The notes: generated from the letters alone by a model not told the origin. DNA of 64,000 nt from Vibrio litoralis DSM 17657 (GCF_000426765.1 NZ_KE384566.1:124001-188000), one strand, 5' to 3'; shown: positions 1 to 9,506, counted from the first letter of the stretch. A program made the numbers and translations.

Positions 1-118
1 GGATCTTTTCTAGGTCGGTCATCGATTTGCTATCTGGTTTGCATGCGGTTATCCCAGAAAGGATAAATAACATGAAAACCAAACGCTTAAAGTTGGAATG
101 AGAACAAAGTTTTATCAA
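1..118 (-). CDS. mltF: Membrane-bound lytic murein transglycosylase F, 5' end only
   Basis: The minus strand reads from a TTG at 118 (or an ATG at 73) into a short protein start with a hydrophobic segment and a lipobox-like LSGITAC, followed by a TDLEKI stretch. This resembles the N-terminus of Vibrio MltF, a lipoprotein or membrane-anchored enzyme that cleaves peptidoglycan glycan strands. Only about 39 codons lie in the window and the rest is off the left edge. An in-frame TGA just upstream of the TTG limits the start. Being divergent from purL is the order I recall for Vibrio chromosomes. The call rests on a short peptide plus context, so it is moderate. Confidence 0.65.
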   Translation of the reverse strand, partial: MIKLCSHSNFKRLVFMLFILSGITACKPDSKSMTDLEKI

Positions 119-222
119 AAGGAAATCTCACAAAGCCATTAGTAGCTACTTTATACCAAATGGCGACCATATCAGCAAAATTGAAAGGAGTTTTAGATCA
201 AACTAGTTTTATTGAAAAAAAC

Positions 223-238
223 ACGCAAACGGTTGCTT
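223..238. promoter_or_regulatory. PurR box upstream of purL
   Basis: ACGCAAACGGTTGCTT matches the palindromic PurR operator consensus ACGCAAACGTTTGCGT at 14 of 16 positions. It lies about 160 bp before the purL ATG and just upstream of a possible promoter with TATAAT at 268-273. PurR with hypoxanthine or guanine is known to repress purL in enterics, so the site is biologically expected. The match is seen directly; binding is inferred. Confidence 0.85.
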
Positions 239-244
239 TTGGTG

Positions 245-273
245 TTACGTCGACATGGAAATTACTCTATAAT
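245..273 (+). promoter_or_regulatory. Possible purL promoter
   Basis: A perfect TATAAT at 268-273 follows a weak TTACGT -35 candidate at 245-250 with 17 bp between them. It lies directly downstream of the PurR box and would give a leader of roughly 115 nt before purL. The -35 matches consensus poorly. Confidence 0.5.
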
Positions 274-397
274 ACGCCGCAAAAGGGCTAGGTGAAATTG
301 AAATCCGCTTTATATGTTCTGCTGAAGAACGGTGCTTTCTGAACGGATTTCAATATCACTTTTCTTTTTTAAACAACTGCTAAAGAGACCTAAGCAC

Positions 398-3300
398 ATG
401 AGAATTTTGCGTGGTTCCCCCGCTTTATCCGAGTTTCGTGTCAACAAGCTTTTAGAGCTGTGTCGTGAATTGAACCTACCTGTGTCTGGCATCTATGCTG
501 AATTTGCGCATTTTGCAGACCTCACTTCTGAACTAGATTCCCAAGAGTTAGAAAAACTCGAAAAGTTGCTTACTTATGGTCCAACGATTGAAGATCATGA
601 GCCACAAGGTCAACTACTTCTGACTACTCCTCGCCCAGGTACGATTTCACCTTGGTCATCTAAAGCAACAGACATTGCTCATAACTGCGGTTTAGACAAA
701 ATCAAACGTCTTGAGCGTGGTACTGCGTATTATGTTGAATCTTCGGTTGAGCTATCTGAACTGCAACTCGTTGAGCTAAAAGCTTTACTACATGATCGCA
801 TGATGGAAGTGGTCTTCAGCGACTTTGAACAAGCACAAGCGTTATTCCAAGTGGCAGAACCTGCACCGTTGACTGAAGTGGATTTGCTTTCTGGTGGTCG
901 CACTGCGCTTGAAGAAGCAAACATTTCACTAGGGTTAGCTTTAGCTGAAGAAGAAATTGATTATTTGGTTGAAAGCTTTACGCAAAAACTAAAGCGCAAT
1001 CCGACTGATATTGAATTAATGATGTTTGCTCAAGCGAACTCAGAGCACTGTCGTCACAAGATCTTCAACGCTGGTTGGACAATTGATGGTGTTGAGCAAG
1101 AAAAATCTTTGTTCAAGATGATCAAAAACACCATGGAAGTGACCCCTGATAACGTGCTGTCGGCTTATAAAGATAACGCAGCAGTAATGACAGGTTCAAC
1201 CGTTGGTCGTTTCTTCCCTGATCCGCAAACACGTCAATATGGTTATCATCAAGAGCAAGCACATATCTTGATGAAGGTTGAAACTCATAACCACCCAACC
1301 GCAATCTCACCTTGGCCGGGCGCTTCAACGGGTTCTGGTGGTGAAATTCGTGATGAAGGCGCAACCGGTATCGGTGGTAAACCAAAAGCAGGTTTAGTTG
1401 GCTTCTCTGTTTCGAACCTTAAAATTCCTAATTTCGTACAACCTTGGGAAACCGATTTTGGTAAACCAAGCCGTATCGTGACTGCTTTAGATATTATGCT
1501 TGAAGGCCCATTAGGTGGCGCGGCATTTAACAACGAATTCGGTCGCCCTAATTTATTGGGTTACTTCCGTACTTATGAAGAGAAAGTAAACTCTCATAAC
1601 GGTGAAGAAGTCCGTGGCTACCACAAGCCAATCATGCTGGCCGGTGGTATGGGTAATATCCGTGATGAACATGTTCAGAAGAAAGAAATTCCAGTTGGCG
1701 CGAGCTTAATTGTATTAGGTGGCCCAGCGATGAACATCGGCCTTGGTGGCGGTGCTGCTTCTTCTATGGCGTCAGGTCAATCAGCAGAAGATTTAGACTT
1801 TGCTTCTGTACAACGTGAAAACCCAGAAATGGAACGCCGTTGTCAGGAAGTGATCGACCGTTGTTGGCAGCTAGGTGATGCGAACCCAATCGCCTTTATC
1901 CATGATGTGGGCGCGGGTGGTATTTCTAACGCATTACCTGAGTTGGTTGATGATGGTGAGCGTGGCGGTATTTTCCAATTACGTGACGTGCCAAACGATG
2001 AGCCAGGAATGAGCCCATTAGAAATTTGGTGTAACGAGTCTCAAGAGCGCTACGTAATGGCGGTTGCACCAGAAAATATGGCAGTATTTGATGCGATTTG
2101 TAAGCGTGAGCGTGCCCCTTATGCGGTAGTGGGTGTAGCAACGGAAGAGCGTGAATTGAAACTAGAAGATTCACATTTTGACAATACGCCAATCGATATG
2201 CCTATGGATGTACTTTTAGGTAAAACGCCTAAGATGCACCGTGATGCGAAAACGCTAAAAGCCAATAATCCAGCGATTGATCGCAATGGTATTGAGCTAA
2301 ATGAAGCCGTCGATCGCGTATTACGCCTTCCAACGGTTGCTGAGAAAACTTTCCTTATTACTATTGGTGACCGCTCTGTCACTGGTTTAGTCGCTCGCGA
2401 TCAGATGGTTGGTCCTTGGCAGGTGCCGGTAGCAAACTGCGCAGTGACGGCAGCAAGTTACGATTCTTACCATGGTGAGGCGATGTCTCTTGGTGAGCGT
2501 ACTCCAGTTGCTTTATTGGATTTCGGTGCATCAGCGCGTTTAGCAGTAGGTGAGTCAATCACTAACATTGCAGCTACCGATATTGGCGATATTAAACACA
2601 TTAAATTGTCTGCTAACTGGATGTCTCCAGCGGGTCACCCAGGTGAAGATGCGGGTCTATATGAAGCAGTAAAAGCGGTCGGTGAAGAGCTTTGTCCTGC
2701 ATTAGGTCTGACTATCCCTGTGGGTAAAGACTCAATGTCGATGAAAACCAAGTGGGAGCAAGATGGTGAAGAGCGTGAAGTGACTTCTCCATTGTCATTG
2801 GTGATCACTGCATTTGCTCGTGTTGAAGATGTTCGTAAAACCGTTACGCCACAACTTCAAATCAATAAAGGCGAAACCAGTCTCGTTCTGATTGATTTAG
2901 GCAATGGTAAAAACCGCATGGGCGCGACTGCACTGGCGCAAGTTTACAAGCAATTAGGCGACAAACCTGCCGATGTGGATAACGCTGAGCAACTAAAAGG
3001 TTTCTATCAAGGCATGCAATCTCTGGTTGGTGAGAATAAGCTTCTGGCTTACCACGATAAAGGCGATGGCGGTTTATTTGTTACTTTAGCTGAGATGGCA
3101 TTTGCCGGTCACTGTGGCGTGAATGCCGAGATTGCTGCTTTAGGTGATGATGCTCTAGCTGCGTTATTCAATGAAGAGTTAGGTGCGGTGATTCAAGTTC
3201 GTAATGATGACCTTGAAGCGGTTCAAGCAGTGTTAGCTGAAAATGGCCTAGCGTCTTGTTCACACGTGATTGGTTCGGTTGATGCATCGGATAGCGTTCG

Positions 3301-4309
3301 TATTACTTCTGGTAACACAGTAGTCCTTGAGCGTAATCGTACTGAGCTTCGCACTATTTGGGCGGAAACGACTCATAAGATGCAAGCGATGCGTGATAAC
3401 CCAGCTTGTGCCGACCAAGAGCATGCCGCGAAAGCAGATAACAGTGACCCAGGTCTAAACGTTAAGCTAAGCTTTGATATTAACGAAGATGTTGCCGCTC
3501 CGTATATTGCCGCTCCTATGATCAATAAAGGCGCAAAACCTAAAATGGCGATTTTACGTGAGCAAGGGGTTAACTCTCACGTAGAAATGGCGGCAGCATT
3601 TGATCGCGCAGGCTTTGAAGCAACCGATATCCACATGAGCGATATCTTGACTGGCCAAGCGGCATTAGAAGAATACCAAGGTCTTGTGGCTTGTGGTGGC
3701 TTCTCTTACGGTGATGTATTAGGTGCGGGTGAAGGTTGGGCGAAGTCGATTTTGTTTAACGACAACGCTCGTGAGCAATTTGCTGGTTTCTTTGAGCGTC
3801 AAGACACTATCGCACTCGGTGTGTGTAATGGTTGTCAGATGTTATCAAATTTACGTGACTTAATCCCAGGTGCGGATTTATGGCCTCGTTTCGTGCGTAA
3901 CGAATCTGAGCGTTTTGAAGCTCGCTTTAGCTTAGTGGAAGTACAAGAATCACAATCTGCCTTCTTTAATGGTATGGCAGGTTCTCGTATGCCTATCGCG
4001 GTTTCTCACGGTGAAGGTCGTGTCGAAGTTCGTGATAACCAGCATCTACAAGCGATTGAAGATTCTGGCACAGTGACACTGCGTTACGTGGATAACTTTG
4101 GTAATGCGACTCAGCAATACCCAAATAACCCGAACGGTTCACCAAATGCAATCACAGGTTTAACCACTACGGATGGTCGAGTAAGCATTATGATGCCTCA
4201 CCCTGAGCGTGTATTCCGTACTGTAGCGAACTCTTGGCATCCAGAGGACTGGTCAGAAGACAGCCCATGGATGCGAATGTTCCGTAACGCACGTAAGCAC
4301 ATCGGCTAA
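398..4309 (+). CDS. purL: Phosphoribosylformylglycinamidine synthase (FGAM synthetase, large single-chain type)
   Basis: PurL carries out the ATP- and glutamine-dependent conversion of FGAR to FGAM, the fourth step of purine synthesis, in the cytosol. The 1303-residue length fits the gammaproteobacterial single-chain enzyme (E. coli about 1295). The N-terminus [14 protein letters not shown] is typical. The AIRS-like synthetase halves carry [16 protein letters not shown] and [14 protein letters not shown]. The C-terminal class I glutaminase has its nucleophile in GVCNGCQM (Cys about 1143) and His/Glu in MMPHPERVF (about 1268 and 1270). The ATG at 398 was chosen over an upstream in-frame GTG at 332 because it has an AAAGAGA ribosome site and gives the conserved N-terminus. 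A PurR box lies upstream. A degraded second copy of the 3' end follows the stop. Confidence 0.98.
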   Translation: MRILRGSPALSEFRVNKLLELCRELNLPVSGIYAEFAHFADLTSELDSQELEKLEKLLTYGPTIEDHEPQGQLLLTTPRPGTISPWSSKATDIAHNCGLDKIKRLERGTAYYVESSVELSELQLVELKALLHDRMMEVVFSDFEQAQALFQVAEPAPLTEVDLLSGGRTALEEANISLGLALAEEEIDYLVESFTQKLKRNPTDIELMMFAQANSEHCRHKIFNAGWTIDGVEQEKSLFKMIKNTMEVTPDNVLSAYKDNAAVMTGSTVGRFFPDPQTRQYGYHQEQAHILMKVETHNHPTAISPWPGASTGSGGEIRDEGATGIGGKPKAGLVGFSVSNLKIPNFVQPWETDFGKPSRIVTALDIMLEGPLGGAAFNNEFGRPNLLGYFRTYEEKVNSHNGEEVRGYHKPIMLAGGMGNIRDEHVQKKEIPVGASLIVLGGPAMNIGLGGGAASSMASGQSAEDLDFASVQRENPEMERRCQEVIDRCWQLGDANPIAFIHDVGAGGISNALPELVDDGERGGIFQLRDVPNDEPGMSPLEIWCNESQERYVMAVAPENMAVFDAICKRERAPYAVVGVATEERELKLEDSHFDNTPIDMPMDVLLGKTPKMHRDAKTLKANNPAIDRNGIELNEAVDRVLRLPTVAEKTFLITIGDRSVTGLVARDQMVGPWQVPVANCAVTAASYDSYHGEAMSLGERTPVALLDFGASARLAVGESITNIAATDIGDIKHIKLSANWMSPAGHPGEDAGLYEAVKAVGEELCPALGLTIPVGKDSMSMKTKWEQDGEEREVTSPLSLVITAFARVEDVRKTVTPQLQINKGETSLVLIDLGNGKNRMGATALAQVYKQLGDKPADVDNAEQLKGFYQGMQSLVGENKLLAYHDKGDGGLFVTLAEMAFAGHCGVNAEIAALGDDALAALFNEELGAVIQVRNDDLEAVQAVLAENGLASCSHVIGSVDASDSVRITSGNTVVLERNRTELRTIWAETTHKMQAMRDNPACADQEHAAKADNSDPGLNVKLSFDINEDVAAPYIAAPMINKGAKPKMAILREQGVNSHVEMAAAFDRAGFEATDIHMSDILTGQAALEEYQGLVACGGFSYGDVLGAGEGWAKSILFNDNAREQFAGFFERQDTIALGVCNGCQMLSNLRDLIPGADLWPRFVRNESERFEARFSLVEVQESQSAFFNGMAGSRMPIAVSHGEGRVEVRDNQHLQAIEDSGTVTLRYVDNFGNATQQYPNNPNGSPNAITGLTTTDGRVSIMMPHPERVFRTVANSWHPEDWSEDSPWMRMFRNARKHIG

Positions 4310-4328
4310 GAAAATGGATAGGCGTGTC

Positions 4329-4481
4329 TAAGCATTATGATGCGCCTTACCAACAAAACCTGAGCGAGTGTTTAGAACAGTAGCGAACTCATGGCACCCA
4401 GACCTTATACCTTGAAGTGCAGGGTCAGAAGATAGCCCATGGATGCGAATGTTCCGTAACGCACGTAAGCATATCGGTTAA
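4329..4481 (+). pseudogene. Degraded duplicate of the purL 3' end
   Basis: This segment repeats the end of purL (4182-4309). The last 57 bases, ending in a second in-phase TAA, differ from the original at three positions, all synonymous (GAC/GAT, CAC/CAT, GGC/GGT). The earlier part is recognisable but broken by indels, including an extra stretch around 4404-4424 containing TTATACC and TTGAAGTGCAG, which resembles ERIC ends. It has no start codon and cannot be expressed as a protein. Synonymous-only differences suggest it once served as the true 3' end of another purL allele. It could be a scar of integration at the gene end or of allelic replacement. Confidence 0.85.
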
Positions 4482-4498
4482 GGAAGCTAGGTAGCGAG

Positions 4499-4515
4499 TT
4501 CCTAGTTTCTAGGAA
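4499..4515. repeat. Short CTAGGAA inverted pair (heptamer family)
   Basis: TTCCTAGTTTCTAGGAA is a perfect 7-bp inverted pair with a 3-base loop. Its arm CTAGGAA is a heptamer also found in the array at 49982-50035. It sits just after the purL scar. Confidence 0.6.
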
Positions 4516-4528
4516 AAGCATAAGAGCA

Positions 4529-4554
4529 AACGGTCACTTCGGTGGCCGTTTTTT
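4529..4554 (+). terminator. Rho-independent terminator of purL
   Basis: AACGGTCAC and GTGGCCGTT pair (one G-U) around a TTCG tetraloop and are followed by a run of six T. It lies about 220 bp past the purL stop, beyond the duplicated 3' end. Confidence 0.85.
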
Positions 4555-4678
4555 ATATTGTTATAAAATTAATAATGCTCTGACATTGTTAATACTCAAT
4601 CTTTACAAAAAAGACGTACACTATCAGAGAAACTCAACTAATAGATACGATATTGTATTGAATGATAGGGAAGGTAGT

Positions 4679-5296
4679 ATGAAAACGTCAGTGAGCCAGT
4701 TTCTCTCAAAAACCAAAATTTTCTCCAAAGTTTCAGGAGTTGTTTTAGGTTTAGCTTTTTCTCAGCAAGCCTTAGCGTCATGGCATTTAGATCCTTTACA
4801 TTCAGAGCTGCATTTTGTGACCGTGAAAAACTCGGCGGTGACCGAGGTTCATAGCTTTCGTACCATCGATGGAATGGTTAATAATCAAGGTGTGGCAGTA
4901 GTTGATATTGATTTAGCCAGTGTGAATACACATATTGAAATTCGCGATGAGCGTATCAAAGATATGCTGTTTAATGTGGTGAATTACCCAGAAGCGAGTT
5001 TAAGTGCCCAGGTTGACTTAAAAGTGCTCAATGGCATGAAAGTGGGGGAAATCAAAACCGTTCCACTGACCGTTGATCTTTCTTTGCATGATCACCAACA
5101 GAAGATCGACACTAAGGTCTCGGTTACCGCGTTAAATGATGGAGCATTTCAAGTAAATACTCTTCAACCTATCATCATCAATACCGCACAGTTTGAATTG
5201 ACTGATGGAGTAAAAGCACTACAAGATGTCGCTAAGCTAGATTCGATTGCCACAAGCATTCCTGTTACGGCTCAATTTGTTTTTCAACCTGAGTGA
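4679..5296 (+). CDS. YceI family periplasmic protein
   Basis: A 205-residue protein with an N-terminal signal peptide, probably cleaved after QQALA before SWHLDP. The mature part has features of the YceI lipocalin-like fold: WHLDPLHSELHF near the start, a VDIDLASVNTHIEIRDERI segment, and LFNVVNYPEAS. YceI proteins bind long-chain isoprenoid or amphiphilic ligands in the periplasm; the ligand here is unknown. The ATG at 4679 follows AGGGAAGGTAG and is preferred to the upstream in-frame start at 4586, which would place 31 polar residues before the signal peptide. It is monocistronic, with its own promoter region after the purL terminator. Confidence 0.88.
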   Translation: MKTSVSQFLSKTKIFSKVSGVVLGLAFSQQALASWHLDPLHSELHFVTVKNSAVTEVHSFRTIDGMVNNQGVAVVDIDLASVNTHIEIRDERIKDMLFNVVNYPEASLSAQVDLKVLNGMKVGEIKTVPLTVDLSLHDHQQKIDTKVSVTALNDGAFQVNTLQPIIINTAQFELTDGVKALQDVAKLDSIATSIPVTAQFVFQPE

Positions 5297-5423
5297 TCAG
5301 CAATAAAGGTATATTAATATTTGCATCTTTTTAGCTGGATTTGTGCTCTAATGCGCACCTAATTTAATCCTATGTCAGAGCGAATGTTTCCTTGTTTGAG
5401 GTAGGACAGGTCAAAAGAGTGTT

Positions 5424-5651
5424 ATGAGTAAAAAATATAGCTTTCAATTAATCGAGAAGCGTAATGGTTGGGCAGCAGAAATCATTCGTCACATTACTTC
5501 TCGCAGAACGATTGTATCTAAGCGTCAACTGGGTTTTGCGACAGAAGCTGAAGCAACTGAGTGGGCAGAAAAAGAGTTAGTGGAATTTCAAAAGATTCAA
5601 GCGGAACGTAATAAACGTCGCTCTGCTAGCAAGCGTAAAGACGAAGAGTAA
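5424..5651 (+). CDS. Small basic protein, DUF3622-like
   Basis: A 75-residue protein with many Lys, Arg and Glu residues and a C-terminal KRRSASKRKDEE tail. The N-terminal part (KYSFQLIEKRNGWAAEIIRHITSR) resembles the DUF3622 family of Vibrionaceae and related marine bacteria, whose function is unknown. It has no signal peptide or membrane segment. The ATG follows a weak AAGAG site. An ERIC element begins directly at its stop codon, and a bidirectional terminator lies 180 bp beyond. Confidence 0.75.
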   Translation: MSKKYSFQLIEKRNGWAAEIIRHITSRRTIVSKRQLGFATEAEATEWAEKELVEFQKIQAERNKRRSASKRKDEE

Positions 5652-5779
5652 TATACCCGTCGTACTTGAAGCTACAGTTTTGTTGTCGGCGTTCATTCGC
5701 CCCAATCGAATAGACAAGCTATGCTCATGGGGTCTCATTCACTTGTCGCCTCACTGTAACTTCAATTACTTAGGATATA
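5652..5779. repeat. ERIC element 1
   Basis: A 128-bp imperfect palindrome beginning TATACCCGTCGTACTTGAAG and ending AACTTCAATTACTTAGGATA. Read on the minus strand it follows the ERIC consensus: a GTGA start, a CCCCA...TGGGG central stem, CAACAAA, then CTTCAAG and GGGTATA. It begins exactly at the stop of the DUF3622-like gene. It has no coding content. Confidence 0.85.
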
Positions 5780-5830
5780 CGATGATTTATCGCGATTATT
5801 TGAGCCAAGCTTAGGTAGTTCTAGCCCAAT

Positions 5831-5864
5831 AAAAACGGCCACTTCAAATGAAGTGGCCGTTTTT
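5831..5864. terminator. Bidirectional terminator between convergent genes
   Basis: AAAAACGGCCACTT pairs perfectly with AAGTGGCCGTTTTT around a 6-base loop, giving T runs on both strands. It serves the plus-strand DUF3622-like gene and the minus-strand helicase ending at 5885. Confidence 0.92.
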
Positions 5865-5884
5865 GTTACTCACAAGAGTTACTC

Positions 5885-7855
5885 TTAAGCGCAGCTTTCT
5901 ACCCACTGTCTGACTTGTGCAAATGGGTATTGTTCTAGCTTGCCGTAACCATCCATCTTACTTGCTTTAAGTTGAGTGCTTAATGGGGTGGCAATTCCAC
6001 AAAGAAAGCGAGTTTGAGCTTCGAGGCTTAAAGTCCATTGTTGCGATTTTTCATGTTGGCTAAATGCTTGTCGGTAAGGTTTTAGCCAGTGATTTACTTT
6101 CTCAATTTCAACGTCATCTAGGTAGGGTGAAGGCAGTGTTGCAACCTTTCCGCGACAAACACTACAGTGGCCACAAGCATTTGGAACATCATGATCCAAA
6201 AAGTAGCTCGCTAGCTTGGAGCTCAGGCATGACGGGCTTTCAAACAAATTAATCAGAGTTTGAATTCGGTTTAGATCACCATGTTCCTTTTGCTTAAATA
6301 GCTGAGATAACTCTTGTGCGATCACCTGATGGTCGTGCGTGATTTCTGGAGAGTTGAGAACCTGATAGACATCGGTGATTTGCTTGCTTTCTAACTCAAT
6401 CAACCCTTGTTCATGGAAATAATCTAAGGCTGCTACCACACGAGAACGTTCGGCTTGATAACCCATCCACAGCGCATCAAAGTCAACACTTCGCCATGTT
6501 TTGGCGATTTTGGAACAGTTAAAAATCGCTTGTATGAACTGGCGTCTTTCAGCATGTTTTCCTTGCTCTGGGAAGCGTGACAAAATCTCACTTTCACTGA
6601 CAATATGCTTGAAACGATAATCGGCAAAGTAGCTATATTTGGCTCGAATGACTTGCTGTAGTTCGAGGTAAACTAGCAGAGTTTTTAGCGGAAGTTGGCG
6701 GATATTGGAATCGCGAGATAAACGAATCAGCATCACTTCCCATAGTCCAGAAGTACTTTGTTCATCAAAGATCGATTCCAGTAACCATTGAATCGATTGA
6801 GGATCAGGGGTGTCACCATAGACAAAGTTTTCTAATACATTAATGCCAGATTTATTGGCAAGCACGGTACAGTAAGAAGGCTGCCCATCTCGCCCTGCGC
6901 GGCCAATTTCTTGCGAATAGTTTTCTATCGATTTGGGTAGGTCGTAGTGCACGACACGGCGAATATCTGATTTATCGATTCCCATACCAAATGCAATGGT
7001 TGCCACAATACAAGGCACATCGCCATTCATAAACTGCTGTTGAATATTTTGCCTAATATCAGAATCTAAACCTGCGTGATAAGCCAGAGCATTAAGACCA
7101 TGATGTTGCAAATGCTTAGCGACTTGTTCAGCGGTGTGCTGCAAGGTGACATAAACAATGGTTGGTAAGTTCGCTTCGGTACAAAGAAGATCAACCAATG
7201 CTTGAGGTTTTTCATCTTCTTCACAAGGCAGCACGCTAAGGTCGAGGTTAGGGCGATAGAAGCCCGTTACCGTGATGTGCTGTTTATCAATATTGAACTT
7301 ACGGCTCATGTCCTCAATAACACTCGGCGTGGCGGTTGCGGTAAGCAGTAAAACTTGTGGGATGTTTAAACTTTGGCAATAAAAAGGCAGCTTGAGGTAG
7401 TCTGGGCGGAAATTATGTCCCCATTCAGAAATACAGTGCGCCTCATCAACCACTAGCATTGAAATGGGGACTTGTGAGATAAATTGACGGAAACGCTCAT
7501 TTTTAAGCCGTTCAACCGAGATCATCAAAACTTTTATCTCACCATTGCGAACTTGCTGCATAATGCGGTTAGTGGTTTCTCTATCTTGGCTTGAATCGAC
7601 CGATGCGGCGGCAATGCCTTTACTATGCAAAAACTCGAGCTGATCTTTCATTAACGCCAGTAGTGGTGAAATCACTAGTGTTAGGTGAGGTAACAAAATA
7701 GCGGGTAATTGGTAGCATAATGACTTACCTGAGCCGGTAGGAAAAATCGCTGCGGCAGAATGGCCTGATAAAATAGTGTCGATGACTTGTTGTTGGCCAC
7801 CACGAAGGTGGTCAAAACCAAAGTGTTCTTTTAACGCTTGTTGAATCGGGCTCAT
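5885..7855 (-). CDS. RecQ-family ATP-dependent DNA helicase
   Basis: A 656-residue superfamily 2 helicase, expected to unwind DNA 3' to 5'. Seen in order: motif 0 and Walker A FPTGSGKS (residues 38-45), SPLLALMKDQ, Walker B VVDEAHCISEWGHNFRPDY (about 135-153), LLLTATA, the second RecA domain with YHAGLD and QEIGRAGRDG, and a RecQ zinc-binding region with four cysteines (CLSSKL...CGHCSVC). No clear HRDC domain follows; the C-terminal 90 residues are unlike E. coli RecQ, so this may be a paralogue. The start at 7855 gives the conserved MSPIQQALKEHFGFDHLRGGQ. A longer reading to 7942 runs into repeat sequence and is rejected. Divergent from the gene at 7963. Confidence 0.92.
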   Translation of the reverse strand: MSPIQQALKEHFGFDHLRGGQQQVIDTILSGHSAAAIFPTGSGKSLCYQLPAILLPHLTLVISPLLALMKDQLEFLHSKGIAAASVDSSQDRETTNRIMQQVRNGEIKVLMISVERLKNERFRQFISQVPISMLVVDEAHCISEWGHNFRPDYLKLPFYCQSLNIPQVLLLTATATPSVIEDMSRKFNIDKQHITVTGFYRPNLDLSVLPCEEDEKPQALVDLLCTEANLPTIVYVTLQHTAEQVAKHLQHHGLNALAYHAGLDSDIRQNIQQQFMNGDVPCIVATIAFGMGIDKSDIRRVVHYDLPKSIENYSQEIGRAGRDGQPSYCTVLANKSGINVLENFVYGDTPDPQSIQWLLESIFDEQSTSGLWEVMLIRLSRDSNIRQLPLKTLLVYLELQQVIRAKYSYFADYRFKHIVSESEILSRFPEQGKHAERRQFIQAIFNCSKIAKTWRSVDFDALWMGYQAERSRVVAALDYFHEQGLIELESKQITDVYQVLNSPEITHDHQVIAQELSQLFKQKEHGDLNRIQTLINLFESPSCLSSKLASYFLDHDVPNACGHCSVCRGKVATLPSPYLDDVEIEKVNHWLKPYRQAFSQHEKSQQWTLSLEAQTRFLCGIATPLSTQLKASKMDGYGKLEQYPFAQVRQWVESCA

Positions 7856-7911
7856 AAAAATCCATCTATTGGCGGTTGGTGTAATACTCGTAGCGATGAC
7901 GCATCTTAGTG

Positions 7912-7929
7912 TATACCCAAGTAACTTTA
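7912..7929. repeat. Lone terminus of the 267-bp repeat family
   Basis: TATACCCAAGTAACTTTA matches the terminal inverted repeat of the 267-bp elements at 30054 and 33581 with one difference. No second end lies nearby, so it is probably a degraded remnant. It sits between the two divergent genes. Confidence 0.5.
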
Positions 7930-7962
7930 AATGATTAATCAAAAAGGTTATCGAGCTTTTCT

Positions 7963-8448
7963 ATGAATAAAGAAACTTTACATCAAGCAATCATTAAAGC
8001 TCTGATAAATATCCATGATGTCGCGCATCAAGCCACGCAAACTGCGATCAGTGCGGCAACCGACAAGCAGAACATACCAGAACATAAATACGATACCTTG
8101 AGTTTGGAAGCGGCGTATTTAGCGCATGGCCAAGCGCAAAGAGTTCAGCAGTGCTTGCAAGATATTCAGGCATTTAAGGCTTTGCCAATTAAAAATCTAT
8201 CCAGACAAGATCCCATACATTTAGGGGCCTTAGTTGAGCTTTACGAAGAACAAGCTGATATCAATAAATGGTTCTTTGTCAGCCCTGTTTCTGGTGGATT
8301 AACGCTTGAGTTTGAAGGGCAAAGCATTCAGATGATCACCCTTGATTCACCTTTAGGCAAGGCATTGAAAAATAAGTTGCTAGGAGATGAGTTTGAATTA
8401 AATATAGCAGGTACAACAAGGTGTTATGAAGTGGTCGCATTATTCTAA
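7963..8448 (+). CDS. GreA/GreB-like C-terminal domain protein
   Basis: A 161-residue protein. The N-terminal two thirds is helical and contains KYDTLSLEAAYLAHGQAQRVQQC. The C-terminal part (about 105-161: FFVSPVSGGLTLEFEGQSIQMITLDSPLGKALKNKLLGD and following) resembles the FKBP-like C-terminal domain of transcript-cleavage factors GreA and GreB, including the SPLGKAL segment. Proteins of this type can bind the RNA polymerase secondary channel, but the acidic coiled-coil tip of GreA is not evident, so a cleavage role is not assumed. Divergent from the helicase; an ERIC element follows its stop closely. Confidence 0.72.
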   Translation: MNKETLHQAIIKALINIHDVAHQATQTAISAATDKQNIPEHKYDTLSLEAAYLAHGQAQRVQQCLQDIQAFKALPIKNLSRQDPIHLGALVELYEEQADINKWFFVSPVSGGLTLEFEGQSIQMITLDSPLGKALKNKLLGDEFELNIAGTTRCYEVVALF

Positions 8449-8451
8449 TTG

Positions 8452-8577
8452 ATATCCTTCGTACTTGAAGCCGCAGCTTTGTTGACGGTGTTGCGGTCAA
8501 TCGAATCAGCAAGCTATGCTAGCGGGGACTCATTTATTTGTCGTCTATCTACTACTCCAATTAATTTGAGTATATAT
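8452..8577. repeat. ERIC element 2
   Basis: About 126 bp starting ATATCCTTCGTACTTGAAG and ending near GAGTATATA. It shares the ERIC layout with the copies at 5652 and 20973 but is the most diverged, particularly in the right arm. It begins three bases after the stop of the GreA/GreB-like gene. Confidence 0.8.
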
Positions 8578-8678
8578 AATTTCACGTATTGCTGACGTTA
8601 AGCGATATAATCTTGCTATTGTTTCAACATACAATTTTATAACAACTGTATTTACTCATCTCTAATGAGGCTATTTAA

Positions 8679-9431
8679 ATGAATAAAACACTTTTGGCGA
8701 TATTACTGGCACTGTCTTCGTTCTCTGCTTTGGCTCAAGCGCCACGTTGCGATATCAATATTAATAATGAACTACATCTTAAAGATGATGTGGTTTCGGT
8801 TTATCAGCAAGGTGAGCCAAAAGTAGTGATTGACCAAGATAATCAACTATTTATCAATGGTAAAAAAGTCGATTTGAATCAGATGCAGCAACAAGCGGTC
8901 AAAACGTATCGTGAAAAAGTCAGCTTGTATGTACCGAAAGCTAAAGACATTGCCGACCAAGGTGTTGAGCTGGCCAATGAAGTGATTGATGATGTGAGCG
9001 AGTCTTTTAACGATCCGGATTCATTCAATAACTTGAAAAAAGCCATGGGTGATTTCTACTCTGACGTTGAGTCTCGTTACTACAATGATGGCGAATGGGT
9101 ATTGAAAAAAGATGCAGTAAGTGAAGCTATTGCCAATTGGAAAGCCGATTCTGCAGCAGCGATGCAGCGTTTTAATGGTGAGTTTTTCTCAAGTGCCTTT
9201 GCGGTGCTATCTGAAAAAATGAAAGCTGATGGTAGTGTGAATTTAAGCGAGCTACAAAACCAACTAATTAATTTAAAATCGAAAGTAGAAAAGAAATTAC
9301 AATCACAATCTGTAGAGTTACAAAAAGAAGCAACGGATTACTGCGTTGATTTACAAGGTATTGCCAAAGATGAAGAAACACTTCATCAGCAAATTCCTGA
9401 ATTAAAAGGTTATGAAGTGTTTGTGATCTAA
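8679..9431 (+). CDS. YggN-like periplasmic protein (DUF2884)
   Basis: A 250-residue secreted protein with a signal peptide cleaved after SALAQA. It resembles E. coli YggN: an early cysteine (APRCDI), a VVIDQDNQLFINGKKVDLN segment, a long helical middle, and a late CVDLQG cysteine that could form a disulfide with the first. The function is unknown. The ATG lies after a weak AATGAGG site, and a terminator directly follows the gene, so it is probably a single-gene unit. Confidence 0.8.
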   Translation: MNKTLLAILLALSSFSALAQAPRCDININNELHLKDDVVSVYQQGEPKVVIDQDNQLFINGKKVDLNQMQQQAVKTYREKVSLYVPKAKDIADQGVELANEVIDDVSESFNDPDSFNNLKKAMGDFYSDVESRYYNDGEWVLKKDAVSEAIANWKADSAAAMQRFNGEFFSSAFAVLSEKMKADGSVNLSELQNQLINLKSKVEKKLQSQSVELQKEATDYCVDLQGIAKDEETLHQQIPELKGYEVFVI

Positions 9432-9473
9432 CGTTGTAGAACGTGGCAGCACTATTTTAAAATAACTTCACTA

Positions 9474-9506
9474 ATGCCAACTATTGAAAGGTAGTTGGCA
9501 TTTTTT
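9474..9506 (+). terminator. Rho-independent terminator of the YggN-like gene
   Basis: ATGCCAACTA pairs perfectly with TAGTTGGCAT, followed by six T. Confidence 0.92.

Noticed and set aside
4310-4498. A second functional purL fragment
   Set aside because: The duplicate has no start and has frame-breaking indels; only its terminal 57 bases are intact.
7856-7942. N-terminal extension of the RecQ-like helicase
   Set aside because: It reads through a repeat terminus and is not part of the conserved family start.
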